Below, in pieces: positions 21,839 to 34,292 of a stretch of DNA of 64,000 nucleotides. Within the stretch, counting starts at the first letter, position 1. Each line of letters begins with the position of its first letter. A program made the position numbers and the translations under genes. The stretch covers positions 6,324,001-6,388,000 of the forward strand of contig JAJKFH010001865.1 of the NCBI GenBank assembly GCA_023333565.1, written 5' to 3'. The DNA is from Puffinus mauretanicus (Eukaryota; Chordata; Aves; Procellariiformes; Procellariidae). The notes beneath the pieces were generated by a model. It was not told where the DNA came from. It did no database searches and saw nothing but the letters and a program-made list of their open reading frames with translations.

Positions 21839-24800
21839 GTGTAAGTAAATTGTTTAATTGGCTAGTCTCCACACAACAATCTTTTCATAGATACAGATCC
21901 TCTGGTTCAAAAAAGGACAGGGAATATAGCCTGGTGATCTTGTCATTTCTTGACCTTGTGATCAGGTGGGAGCCTTGAAACAATCTAAAGTAATCCCTAG
22001 GCTCCTTCTAGTTGTGCTCACAGCACTCCTCAAAAAGCATTTTGGCCACAAGAAATTGCAAAAGTTCAGCAAATTAAGTTCTAACCTCAGTTATTCTCCT
22101 TTATCAGTGATAATCAACTTTAAACTGCATCTTCCATGCCACAGGGGTCCTCAGTTGCTTGCCTTAGCCAGAATCAGAGTCCCTCCGCACACCCCAGGTA
22201 ATGGGTTAAGTGCTTAGAAATTCCCCTACTTGCTTATATTTCTACAGCATCTTATCTCCCAAAGTGCTTCATGATGCTATGCGGACATCCCACTGAAACG
22301 GAATCAGCTCTGAGCAGAGAAGGCAAATGCCAATGAAAACTCAGGATGCTGCATTTCCTGCTGCATGTAGGAAAAGAGCAGAACAGTAATTCTGGCAATG
22401 ACAAGAAGAAAAAGCGAGACTGGATCTTTGACATGCACAGTGCAGGCACACCCTCATTTGAAGGATGCCATTCAGAAGAATGAATTACTTCTAAATGGAT
22501 TCCCTGAATATATTGATCCCCAAACACAGCATAGTGCAAATATATCCCATTTGAGTTCTCCTAAAACTCTAATGCATAACAGTAGGAAAGCAAACTGCAT
22601 TTTCTAAATGTCAGAAAAATTTAATAAAGCCTGAAGAAGGATATGAATGTGCCTATCTTTTACTTGGAGCTGTAATTCGTAGTTATCAATGATGATGTTC
22701 ATTACTGAAACACAGTGCAATGATTGAAGTACCTAATTCAAACTGTGTGCATTAACTAAAAAATAAATGCAATCATAATTCCATAGGCAGACTCCCTATG
22801 CCAGACCCTTAATAAATGTAAATTATCAGCTGAGGATCTGGACCAGCTTTGCTATATCTTCCTCCCAATTTAAAAGAAAATGCCATTAGTTGTACATAAG
22901 AGATACTGATGCTCCTTTTTTAATTAAGCACAGCAGGACTTTTACATTTTTATGGCACTGCCTAAAAGGAGCTCACAGATCAACATAGTCAAACATTCCA
23001 GACAGCTCATAGAGGACCTAAAGATGGAAAGAGTCATTATGAGTCCAAGATTACTACTAACCATGATGCCAATGATTGCTGACACTCACAAAAAGAAATG
23101 GAACCTGTCTGTAGTACACATGAAAAGCAAAAAAGAGATGCCTGGCAAATATAAATGCTAATGAAAAAACTTACATCTAAATAATGCCTGATGAGTTCAT
23201 GAATTCCAATTATTTCTCAGAATCTTGTATTAACTATCATTTAATAGCTTGGTTAGCGCAAGCTTGTTTCAAAGCCATCAGAAACTGTTCTCTCTATTCC
23301 AGACCGTGCAAGGTTAAGTAATGTCCAGTCCCAACGACAGCCCATCTGATATACTCTAGGTAATCTTGTGGTGAAACAATAGCCTGCTTGCACAAAACAT
23401 ACTACAAAGCTATGCACTTCTCACTTCACTGACCTGTTGATTTACCCAGACTAAGCTCCTGCGAGCGCAACTTGTCAGAAGAGTAACTGGGCTCACAGGC
23501 CCATCAATCAATCAATCCAAACGGACAGTAAAGCTTATTCTGAAGTTCAGTACAGAAGATTTTGTGAAGATGCTGTAGGCCCCTGAAATACTTAGAAATG
23601 TAAATAAATTCACTGTGATGTCTCTGCATGTTGCTATGAATACGTTAAAGGGACATTGTCAAGGTTGTTTGGTAGGCACGAAATTTAAAACAAATAAAGC
23701 CCACACGTGACTTACTGTGTAACCCAGTAAAAACAAACCTGAGCCAGCTATTGTTTGGTGCTTGCTGCTTTTGTTGGGGGTTTTTTGTTTGTTTTATATT
23801 TTGGTTTGTTTTTAAATCCATGACCTTGAGAAAGGTTGGCTTTCCAAATGAATACATTACAGGAATCAGGAAGCCAAGATACATGTGAGGCATTTTTTGG
23901 TAGGGCATTTTATTTTTGTTTATCAAAGTTAAATAACAGATGTTGGAAACCAGATCAAATTCAAGCACATCACTGGAAGGGAAAAAAAAAAAAAAAAAAA
24001 AAATCAGAGTTCAGCCAGAAGGTATAAATCAATGCAAGTTGTGAGTTTAAGATCTGCTAACCATTCTCTTAAAACTGTTTTACTTCTGTATTGAGTCAGA
24101 GAATTAAAATTAATTATGCTGTATTTCAGTGCCCAACGGCTTTATAAATTAAAGAGGACAATCTTTAATCTCTTTCACAGATACCAAAAAGGATACAGAA
24201 AACAGTATCTCACCAGGTGTTTCTTTTTTTCTTACAAAAGTCAAATATGTGGCCACTGTGTTTCTACTTGCACATCCAGCAATAGAAAATACCTTTTTAA
24301 GGAAGCACTAGAGTAACATTAAGTAGCAGAAAATAAAATTATACCTCTATATTTATTTTGACAAACATACAACAGGACCATTTGGTTTTCTGTCAGAAAA
24401 ACATGATCCATGAAATGCACTCAGATACCTTCTCTTTTTCTGGTATCTTTTAAAGATATTTTTTCATCACAAACAAAACCCAACCTTATGGAAAATCAAT
24501 TGCCTCGCCTTTAATATATACTCCTTTGGTTTCTGTTTTGTTTTATTTTGTTTTCCCCAGTGGGGCTTTCAATCTCAACTTAGTCTTCTTCCAACATCAC
24601 TACGTAAAATTTTTTTTCCTTTTTTTATCTATCTAAAAATATTGCTGGTTTTATTATCCAAAACCACAAAAAGTATTCCCACCAACATAGAGTAACTAAA
24701 AAATGCATATAGGCTACACTTAATGCACGCACACATCTTATATTGAGTTTGTTTGTCATTGTCTGGCCTGGTATTTTTTCAATAGCCAGAACAGTACAGT

Positions 24801-25985
24801 TTAGTACTAACCTATAGGAATAGGTTATCTTCTTCATAAACTGAAATATGCACTACAGGAATCTTTATCTAGGTTATATATTGATTATTTATAAGTATGT
24901 TTTTAAAATTTAAAAAAAAATCAAGATAGCTGTGTGGTGCTGTTTCACAACAGGAAGATCACTGAATTTCTATTGCTCTAAAGGTTAAGGTTGGGGCAAT
25001 TTTTGTTTTGATGAAAATAAACATCAGTATCTGTGGCCTCACATCTGATATTTAAAACCTGATTCTACAAATGTTAATGATATATAAGGTGGGTGGTATA
25101 GCTAGAGCTTGGAAGACACAGATGGGTTTCATTCCACCTTCCTTAGAAGCGCTGCACCGCACCTGTGTAGAGCTCCATCATCCAGCTCTGAGGCATGGAT
25201 CCAAGTCAAGATGAAACTTAAGAAACTAAACTTCCCATGGCTTACACTAAAAATCAGTACAGAATGACAAAGCACAAAGGCAGGAAAGCAACACAAGCAG
25301 GCACACAACTGCTTATTTCAGCAGCTCGAACCCACAAGTATAGAATCTGTTTTTTCTAGTGGAAGTTGGCAGCTTTGTGGTCGTGGTGGTGGTGTCCTAA
25401 TTTGGCTGGAAAACTCATGTTCGGATGATTCATTATTTGCTGCCTTCCAGAACTGCCATTATGGAAAGAATACATTTTAAACTGAGACGAAATGGACATT
25501 TAAACATATTGCAAAAGATGAGCTAGAAGCAGCGCAAAGAGGTTGCTTTCAATTTGCTGGGTGTGACTTAAGCATCGCTTTTTTTTGAATAGAACATGTA
25601 GCAGACTCAGCTGAGGAACTACTTACAGCCTGATTCATTTCAGAGATAGGACTAACCCCTACCTATATTCCTTAATTATTTCAGTGCACAGTTATGGTCA
25701 GTCAAACCACATGTGTAAATGTGCAAACTAACTCTCCATGCTTATATGAAACATATAGTCTTTATTATCCAGCAAACTTACTGTAATCCCCTCATAGCTA
25801 ATTGTTTTGACATCTGTAGGAGGACTGACTCATTCTTCCAAAAATACAAGGTTTGGGAAACTATAAACTCCTACTCCTTTACTCTGTTTGTGGAGTCAAG
25901 GTCGGGGAGCTGATTTTCATGTACAGAGAACTAATAACTTCTCACAAGCCCTAGTCCAGGAATTCAAAATATATGCACACCAGCA
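21839..25985. other. Unique non-coding sequence, no gene seen
   Basis: AT-rich sequence with only short frames. At about 22238-22270 CTACAGCATCTTATCTCCCA AAGTGCTTCA resembles the tail of an old amniote LINE/SINE, but too weakly to name. A 22-A run lies at 23982-24003; the DNA before it is not a recognisable retrocopy. Confidence 0.5.
23982..24003 (+). repeat. Poly-A run (22 A)
   Basis: Uninterrupted A residues. No processed pseudogene, SINE or LINE end was recognised upstream, so it is treated as a simple repeat. Confidence 0.9.
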
Positions 25986-27347
25986 GTCCTGGTTAACTGG
26001 GGAGGTCCCGGACGACTGGAGGCTCGCCAATGTGACGCCCATCTATAAGAAGGGCCGGAAGGAGGATCCGGGGAACTACAGGCCGGTCAGCCTGACCTCG
26101 GTACCGGGGAAGATCATGGAGGCGGTTTGTCTTGAGGCTCACGAGCCATGTCCGGGACAACCAGGGGATCAGGCCCAGCCAGCACGGTTCATGGAAGGCA
26201 GGTCCTGCTTGACCAACCTGATCTCCTTCTGACCAGGTGACCCCTTACCGTGGATGAGGAAAGGCTGTGGATGTGGTCTACCTGGACTTCAGTAAAGCCT
26301 TTGACACTGTCTCCCACAGCATTCTCCTAGAAGCTGGCTGACTCCACGGCCTAGACAGGTACACTCTTCGCTGGGTAAAAAACTGGCTGGACGGCCGAGC
26401 CCAGAGAGTTGTAGTCAACGGAGTTAAATCCAGTTGGCGGCCGGTCACGAGCGGTGTTCCCCAGGGCTCAGTTCTGGGGCCGGTCCTGTTCAATATCTTT
26501 ATCAACGATCTGGACGAGGGGATCGAGTGCTCCCTCAGTAAGTTTGCAGATGACACAAGTTGGGCAGGAGTGTTGATCTGCTGGAAGGTAGGAAGGCTCT
26601 GCAGGGGGACCTGGACAGGCTGGATCGATGGGCCGAGGCCAACTGTATGAGGTTCAACAAGGCCAAGTGCCGGGTCCTGCACTTCGGCCACAACAACCCC
26701 AGGCAACGCTACAGGCTTGGGGAAGAGTGGCTGGAAAGCTGCCCAGAGGAAAAGGACCTGGGGGTGCTGGTCGACAGCCGGCTGAACATGAGCCTGCAGT
26801 GTGCCCAGGTGGCCAAGAGGGCCAATGGCATCCTGGCCTGTATTAGGAATAGTGTGGCCAGCAGGACTAGGGAGGTGATCGCGCCCCTGTACTCGGCACT
26901 GGTGAGGCCGCACCTCGAATACTGTGTTCAGTTCTGGGCCCCTCACTACAAGAAGGTCATTGAGGTGCTGGAGCATGTCCAGAGGAGGGCAACGAAGCTG
27001 GTGAAGGGCCTGGAGCACAAGTCTTATGAGGAGTGGCTGAGGGAACTGGGACTCTTTAGCCTGGAGAAGAGGAGGCTGAGGGGAGACCTCATCGCGCTCT
27101 ACAACTACCTGAAAGGACGAGAGGAAATGGCCTCAAGTTGCGCCAGGGGAAGTTTAGATTGGACATTAGGAGAAATTTCTTTACTGAAAGAGTGGTCAGG
27201 CCTTGGAACAGGCTGGAAGTATTTAAAAGACGTGTAGATGAGGCCCTTAGGGACATGGTGTAGTGGGCATGGTGTGTTGGATTGACAGTTGGACTCGATG
27301 ATCTTAAAGGTCTTTTCCAACCTTACTGATTCTATGATTCTATGATT
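25986..27347 (+). mobile_element. CR1 LINE, 5'-truncated, RT half plus 3' UTR
   Basis: The best-preserved mobile element here. It starts within the RT domain (TGEVPDDWRLANVTPIYKKG), runs through the palm motifs and C-terminal tail, then the 3' UTR, and ends in three ATTCTATG-type repeats (about 27328-27347). The endonuclease domain and everything 5' are absent. GC content is clearly higher than in its surroundings, as expected for CR1 in AT-rich avian DNA. Compared with the sister fragment at 887-1297 it lacks 52 bp at the 27116/27117 junction and 30 bp at 27215/27216; each missing segment is flanked by a 3-bp direct repeat (AGG, CTG). The 5' boundary is uncertain: CR1-like sequence may begin as early as about 25945. 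Confidence 0.96.
25993..27115 (+). pseudogene. CR1 ORF2 reverse transcriptase remnant
   Basis: This encoded the RT that copies CR1 RNA into DNA at a nicked target. Frame 1 carries the entry region (TGEVPDDWRLANVTPIYKK, then DPGNYRPVSLTSVPGKIMEA) to a stop at 26230-26232. After a frameshift, frame 2 carries motif A (YLDFSKAFDTVS, 26279-26314), an in-frame TGA at 26339-26341, then [20 protein letters not shown] (from 26453) and the catalytic FADD box at 26543-26554. A second frameshift just after FADD returns to frame 1. There the C-terminal part reads [43 protein letters not shown] and [20 protein letters not shown]. The catalytic aspartates are intact, but two frameshifts, one stop and loss of the endonuclease make it dead. 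Confidence 0.93.
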
Positions 27348-28849
27348 CACACATCCCCAACTCTCCCCACCCTCACCCACCCCCCAAAAAAAAGAAAAAC
27401 CTCTGTGAATCTGAAGGATTCTATCTGAATATTTTCTAAAGAACTGCTTCTCCCCCCCCCCAAATAATAAATATACATTTATTTCATTTTTTTTTTAATA
27501 AAATATTTTCAGGACAACTTTTACTTCTTTTCCCCTTAATTTTCACTTTCACTACTAAAAAGAAAAAAGAAAAAAAACCATACTTATCACAAAGATCTAG
27601 CTCTGGCTCTTTACCCGAAAAACCAACAGCTGTATCCTTAGCTAATATGCCCTGATTCCCAGCAAATGATAAGTGATGCAGTTTAAGCGTTCGAGTTTAC
27701 AACTCTCTGCGTTCTGTTCTCAATTTCTCCCCTCCACACCAACATCAAACTAATAACAGAACCTTAGATGTTACCTCAGCATTTTGCCCTCCTCATACTT
27801 AGTACCTTCTTTATGGAAGAAAAGGCAAATCACCCACCTTTTAAAATTACGTTCAAATAAGTGACCTAGATCAAGTAGGTGAACAGTTTTACATCTATAT
27901 TTATGAACTTCTAGAAACTGACACTTGTTTGATTGTATTTCATAGGATTCATCTCACTTTGTATTATAAAATGCTATGCATCTACCAAATCTCAGCTAGT
28001 TTTCCCTGTTCCCTCCAGAGTCGCTCTAGACAGCAACGCATCCCATCCACGATCCACGTGCATTCAAGTTTGGGGTGGTTCTCCTTCTGGTAACTGGAGT
28101 TAGTAGAGAGTAAGGTACGATTCATCGCTTACACATTATGTCCATTTTTCAAACTTTTAAGCACCCAGTCAGAGTTTATCCAAATAATCAGGCTTAAGGA
28201 TTTAGAAGGATATGAGCTCTTCGTTATAATTCAATGACATTGGCTCAGAGCCTGAATATTGCAGAACATGGAGGACGTAACATTAGAGACCATGAAAATT
28301 AAGAAAATAAAATGGTGCAAGTTAGTAATACAGGAAGTCAAAACACAAATTCCAGAAGAAGAGGAAGGATTAAGCCATTGTTTCTTGACACAGTCAAGTC
28401 AGTTTATAAACAAGATCAGGCTTTACTACCTTTACACACTCATGAGTGTGGTCTTGAAAAATGGAACAATTATGAATTATATTCCGAAGCCACAAAAGCA
28501 AGATTGGAACAAAATGAACCAAGTTAGTCAGTCTGAAAGTTTTTTTTTTTTTAAATAAACCTAATTTTTAAAAGTTGTTTTGTCGTCTTGTTTGGTGAGA
28601 TTTTGCTTTTCTGTTTGTAACTGGGGCCTGAAACAGTTATAACAATTTACCTCCAAAATATTTTTTATGTGGTGATTTTCACCAAGATATATTAGCAACC
28701 TCGCAACACACCTCTGTTGAGGCTGGGAGGCAGGGGCTGCTTGTCAAGGGAGGTTTGTTTAATTTGCTGTGCTCTTTTTGCAGACAGCTCGGACTATTTC
28801 AAACGAGCATCCAAAGTTCTTACTCAGAGTGAACCAGATCATTAAACTG

Positions 28850-28935
28850 TGGCTCCCACTGTGCTCACATTTAAGCATGTATATGACTTCACTCACATGA
28901 GTAACCCTCTTGACCTCTCTCTGGGATCAGGCATC
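28850..28935 (+). repeat. Old amniote-type interspersed repeat fragment
   Basis: CACATTTAAGCATGTATATG, then ACTCACATGAGTAACCCTC and GGGATCAGGC, occur in the spacing typical of a widespread old sauropsid repeat carrying '..AAGCATGTGC.. ..ACTCACATGAGTA.. ..GGATCAGG..'. It is diverged and I give no family name. Confidence 0.4.
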
Positions 28936-31600
28936 AGAACTGTATTAGGGTTTGCCTGTCACCAGAATGGGGAATAAACACAAATAGTCTAGTTATGAGT
29001 TAAAAGTATATTGCAAAACTTTCAATAAAGAAACTTTAACTTTTATATTGAAAATTAATAGAATTCAGTTTTGTCAAGATTTTTTCTAGGTTAGCATCAG
29101 ATCTGAGAGAAGCCTGAAATCCTTCCAAGTGAGAATACTTTTTTGACAGCCCATTAATTTAGCCCTGCTCTCTATGTCATTTTGCTTGCCTTTCTGATCA
29201 CTTCTGAATCACTGTGAAAACGACATTTCAGAGTTATGCAGGAAGGTTTTCAGGGGCACCATACTAAAGGAAAGATTATAAAAGAGATAAGAGGAGGAGT
29301 TGCCGTCTGACGTTGCAAGGTTTACAGTCAAGCTAAATTCACTTATCAATTCCCATCCTATCATCTTTCATTAGTCAGTTCAGTGCAGGGTCTGAACATC
29401 TCATGGGCTACTTGTCACAGGGACCAAAAGAGAGATAAGAAATGATGTAAAACTATTTCCCTTGACAGCACAGACACAGATGGAGACTTCATTCTGACCA
29501 TATTGTCTGCTTTAGTGCCATCCCTAAAGCCATTAACTATCATAATGATGGGGCTCAAGTTATTTATTTCTTCACAATTTCCTGATGTTTTTTGCAGCAT
29601 TACATCAACGTGCTGAGTCCTACGACAAGCCTTTGTGTTTCTCCTTGAAGGTGGCTGCCACATGCAAAATGCTTGATCTAAGATACCCACTTATCAGCAT
29701 AAGTACAAATGGGAGTTTAAACACCAATTCTGTACAGTAACTGATCTAACACGAAATAGAAACATGTTACACTCATTTGCTGCATATCTGTGCTTTCTTG
29801 TATCAGGGCTTGAGGATTTTTTTTTAACCTTTCTGGCATTTTAGTGATAATTAAAACCAGCAGATAACAGTTACTATTACTGATTTGTTATAATCTATTT
29901 CACTTCAAATGCTCTTGTGAAAATTATCATAATTCCTGACTTACAGGAAAAATGAAAAACTACTGTTCTCAAAATCACAATTTAATAAAAAATAAAATAA
30001 ATATATAGTAATGCAGACTGATAAAATTAAGAAATATCCCTTCCATGTTTTTCCCCTGTATTCCTACTCAGACAATATAGAGCTCCCTAATTGTAGAGCT
30101 GCAATAAGCAGCTCCCTAATTCAAGATCTGGAAAAGAAATATATTTACAAATTGGAGATTACAGTAAATTAAGAAACAAGGGAGTGAGTGATATAGCAAC
30201 AGGCCATGACTACCTGACACCAGAAGTTTGGGTGGAGTTGTTAACAAAAGAGTTTCTCATTTTAGAGAGGATGAAAGGACTTAACAAGAATTGGCAGAAA
30301 TGCGAATTCTGACATCAGATTTTCCTAATCTGCTTGTTTGTACCAACTGGACATTCTCTGAAAAAGAAGTTACAAAAGGCCTGGCACAGATTGCTGACCC
30401 TCTGGATGATAGGGAACGCTGATACCTCTGGCCATGCCCTCCTGCTAGGGTGGCACAACCACCTCGACTTTTTCCTCAGATTTGACTTCAAAGACACCAA
30501 CCAGGCTAAGCTAACAACTGCTATATACACATTTAGCAAACTTAGCTGAAAGTCACTGCAATAATTTACAATGCAGCAAGTGGTGTTCAAAATAGCCCAA
30601 ATAAAAAAAAAAAAAAAGGAAAAAAAAAGTAACTTAATAAGGCACTCTAAATAGCTCTTTTATGAGAACAACATGATTTATCCGATCTGTGCCAAGGAGT
30701 TTCCCACGCCAGCAGGTACCCTGACAGTAAGGAAGCAGAAAAAGCAGACGGAATAACTAGAACGATGCATTTTGTATTCCTAACACTTTTATCCCAGGTG
30801 TAGTTATGTCAGTTTCTACATGTCAGGCCAAATTCAGGTCTTGGATGCCACTCTCACAACCATCGTCATTTCCAATGGGGCTGCACGTACGTCTGCCTCC
30901 GCAGGGCAGAGTTTGCCCCTTAAATCAGTGAAGGCATTTTAGGAGGTGTTTACATACATGCAGCAAATTATGAAAGAGAAGCATCCTAAAGAGTTGTGAA
31001 ATCCACCCCACTGTTTGTCTGATTTCATTTACTTAGAAACTAGCTTAAATTACCAGTCCCTCCAGTTAGCCTACGTGTGATCTGTGGAGACTCCCTTTCT
31101 GCTGTGTTCAACCTCCCCCACGAGAGCAGGTATTCACACCTGTGCTATTCATAGTGCTGCTTGTCAATACAGTGCAGCAACCCAATTTCGATGTAATTGG
31201 AATGGTGGCTTTGACGCTCAGAGCTACTGTTCTGCAGAAATTAATAGGGAGACGTTTGGTCCCTGTAATCATAGTGATGTTTATAATTTGCTGCAAAGTA
31301 ATTCAGCTAATAGGATCTTAACTAGAACAAGCTCCATAGTGAATGCATAGCATGAATGTGAGCATGTGCTGGACTAACAGTTACTTGCAGGTGATAAAAC
31401 TGGTTGCCAGCTTGAATGTCATGTAATTTAACAGGATAATTTGCCAAAGTTGTTTGAATCCTAGTACTAAAAAAAAATGAAACTTTTAAATATCAAACAT
31501 ACCTAGTCAAAAGGCCTCATTCAGTCAGGTAATTATTTATTTAAACCTCAAGTTACAGAGATACTGTGTAATAGCTGGACAAATTTATAACAGGCCAACT

Positions 31601-31672
31601 GTGTGTGTATGTGCATGTACACTTACAAGTGTCCATACACATATGCATGCACATGTACTCACACACAGAGCC
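31601..31672. repeat. Alternating purine-pyrimidine (TG/CA/AT) tract
   Basis: TG-rich sequence (TGTGTGTATGTGCATGTAC) is followed, after a short gap, by CA-rich sequence (ATGCATGCACATGTACTCAC). The tract is nearly all alternating purine-pyrimidine and roughly self-complementary, so it could adopt Z-DNA or a cruciform. Confidence 0.7.
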
Positions 31673-34230
31673 CCTCTCTCCCCCCTATGCAAATAATATC
31701 TAGGGTAGCGACAATGCAGGAATTTAAAATAACCTCATAAAATAACTATGTTCCTTATACTAAAATTTATTTTGTGTTCCTTCATCCTTTAAAGGGAAAA
31801 GATCCTCTTTTAGGAAAACTGAAGGCAAGAGGCTATAGCTGAGGTTCCTATTTCCACATATTTTTTAAAAAGGATTAAAAGTCTGTGAAATTTTATCAAT
31901 AATCATAGCTCACATACCTCCCAAATGAAGCCTATAACCTTCTCATTGCATTTACCTTTATGCACAATTTTATCATTTTGAACTCTGACATCTAGTATCA
32001 TATTAGAGGTAGAAATACTACTGAAAGAAAGTCTTCCACTGGGAAGTTGGGAGCACTTCACTTGCCCTCCAAAGGGCACATATGACAACATTAAACACAT
32101 GAAAATGAGATGTATGAGGTACTTCAAGTCTGCTTCATGCAAATAATAATACAATAACCACTAAAAAGCACAGTAATTACATTTGCAAATATATATTTCT
32201 TTAGGAGGAAAGTTCAGTAGATTAAAACTAGTGATTTACGGAGGGAAGGTGCATTTCATATGCCTTGTGGAACATCTGTGTCAATCAGATCCTAGTTCCT
32301 CTGTGGTGTTTTTCATATGCTTTCATCTAATTCTGGAAGAGTACAAGCCAGTCCCTTTGGAAAGCAATAAACTACAAAGACCATATGTTTCCAGTGTATA
32401 TGACATACCTAAACAAACATGCTAAGTGTTGGCTAGCTCTGGACTTTGTGCATATGTTGAACCCCAGCCACGAGCCTACTGGCAATGAGATACATCATTT
32501 GCAGAGTTGCAGAAGTTGCCACTTTTTACATTCTTTTCTCTTTTATTGGAGCAGACTGAATGACAGGCAGGGCTGCCAGAGAACAGTAGCTTTTGATTTC
32601 ATGTCACATGGAAGTCCTCCAGTGCAGAAGTCTGGCACTGACAGGAACACTGAATGTGTTTAGTGTTTGAACTCTTTTTTTTCTCTGTTCTTAGAATATA
32701 AAACAAAATAGAATTTCTTCCCTGATAAGAGGAAATGTGAGCTTGTAGCGCACGGGCTCTGGAAGGCTCATACATTTTCTGTCACTAGTTTCACCCCTCA
32801 GCAGTGAAGTATGGAATAGGTTTTTATAAAGATTAGAATGTAAGTGGGCGTACACCTGTATGGCCAAGCTTATTATTGATAGCTTTCATTTCTGCTCCAC
32901 TGGTGCATAAAAATGTGTGGCATCAAAACACCAGTCCAATTTAGTTGACAGGCAACAGCTATATGCCTTTTCAAAGTAGAGGTTTAGAAAAGATGCTCAC
33001 ACTAAATGAAAAGCTCCTACCTGCTCTACCTCCGTTCAATTAAATGACTGCTTTCACTGCAAATTTTCCTTCAAAATTCCTGTCATTCAGGATTTTTATG
33101 CATTTTTACAGCTCTGTATGTGTATATATCCTGGTGCTATGTGAAGAATCTCATTCCACTTCACTGCCAGAAAGACAACCAGCTTTCCAAATGCAGACAG
33201 TGAACTCTGAGCCACAGCAGTCTCTTCTGGTGCCCAGGTAGCCTCTATGCTTGCCTCTACCTTTCCCCTCTGGGATGTTTCTAGTGTTGCTGAAGCTGCC
33301 CTTTCAGGAAGATGCAGTAGGCATCAGTGAGGCTTCACTATACTTTCCTCCACTTGGCTATAATCTTATATCACCATTGTAGGAGTTACAAACAGCAATT
33401 TTCCCCTCAGTCTTCTGCCACTGCCTTCACCATACCATTTTAACACCTTTTACATAAAAATCAGTATTAAGGTCCCTGGCTGACTTCAGACCATTGCTAG
33501 CACTTCTTCTTACAAGGATCATAACTTAGGGGAGGGTGTAACTACGTTACCTGCATATACATGCACCTCTTATTTACATCCTCTACTACCTCATTTGCAC
33601 ATCATAATCACCAATCTGTGCAAAAACATGGCAAGTGAGGATCTTACTAACCACACACAACTGTTCCATAGGTACTTGTGCATTATATGCTAGTCTGTGC
33701 ATCCATGTGCATTTGTCAAAATTAGGCAATCTGGATTCAGTAACTGTCCAGAACTGTACAGCTCTAGAATCTGTATGCATATAAGCCAATTTTGATAGGG
33801 GAAACTACGTAACAAAAAAGGGGTAAATTTCTTTTCGATGAAAAAAAAAAAAAGAAAAAAAACCCAAACCTCTATCAACTTTTAAAGTGTTTCTTGGAAG
33901 AAGCCATGTATTCCTTAGACCTTCTTTTAGTTATAGCAATACATTTTTGTTTCAGTGATAAAACTAGAAATTGCATTGACAGCTGAGAATTTGAAGACAT
34001 TTAGGATTTTTTTTTTAACTTTAGAACTTTTCTGTTCCTTATTTCTCTATTTTTTAACCATTGAATTTAAATTCAGTAACCACTGAACTGACAATGCAAA
34101 ACTCAGTTCAACAGCAACAGCAATAATTTTTATTATTACTACTTAGAGACAGAAGTTAACATGAGGAAAGGGAAACCCCCCAATGTGACAGAATCTTGAG
34201 ATACAGAGCTCATCCTCTCCTCAGCGATGG

Positions 34231-34292
34231 CCACTAGTTCAAATCCCATCTAGTTCAAATCCCACTAGTTCAAATCCCACTAGTTCAAAACC
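34231..34292 (+). repeat. Four-copy 15-16 bp minisatellite
   Basis: Four tandem copies of a unit centred on CTAGTTCAAATCC start at 34234, 34250, 34265 and 34280 (periods 16, 15, 15). Only the last copy departs in the core (CAAAACC). GTTCAAATCC resembles the tRNA B-box, but no A-box or tRNA fold is present. Confidence 0.9.

Larger units (their letters stand above)
27348..34230. other. Unique non-coding sequence with possible regulatory patches
   Basis: No credible gene. There is a 10-C run at 27452-27461, short A-runs, and an old repeat fragment at 28850-28935. Alternating purine-pyrimidine sequence lies at 31601-31672. At 31150-31350 a repeat-free, motif-rich stretch with an 88-aa plus-strand frame looks more like a conserved non-coding element than an exon, because it has no domain and no clear splice context. 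AGAGCTCCCTAATT-like and CAGCTCCCTAATT sequences repeat locally near 30079-30122. Confidence 0.5.

Noticed and set aside
21183..21872. 229-aa minus-strand open frame as a gene
   Set aside because: It is mostly antisense to an ancient CR1 relic, has no recognisable domain, and lacks any gene context.
22238..22290. Old LINE/SINE tail
   Set aside because: The match is limited to about 30 bases and could be chance.
23982..24003. Poly-A run as the tail of a processed pseudogene
   Set aside because: The preceding sequence shows no reading frame or known transcript, and I see no flanking target-site duplication.
26278..27018. 246-aa minus-strand open frame as a gene
   Set aside because: It is the antisense shadow of the CR1 reverse transcriptase remnant.
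34231..34292. tRNA genes or a CRISPR-like array
   Set aside because: Units are only 15-16 bp with no spacers and no cloverleaf; the locus is a simple minisatellite in a vertebrate.
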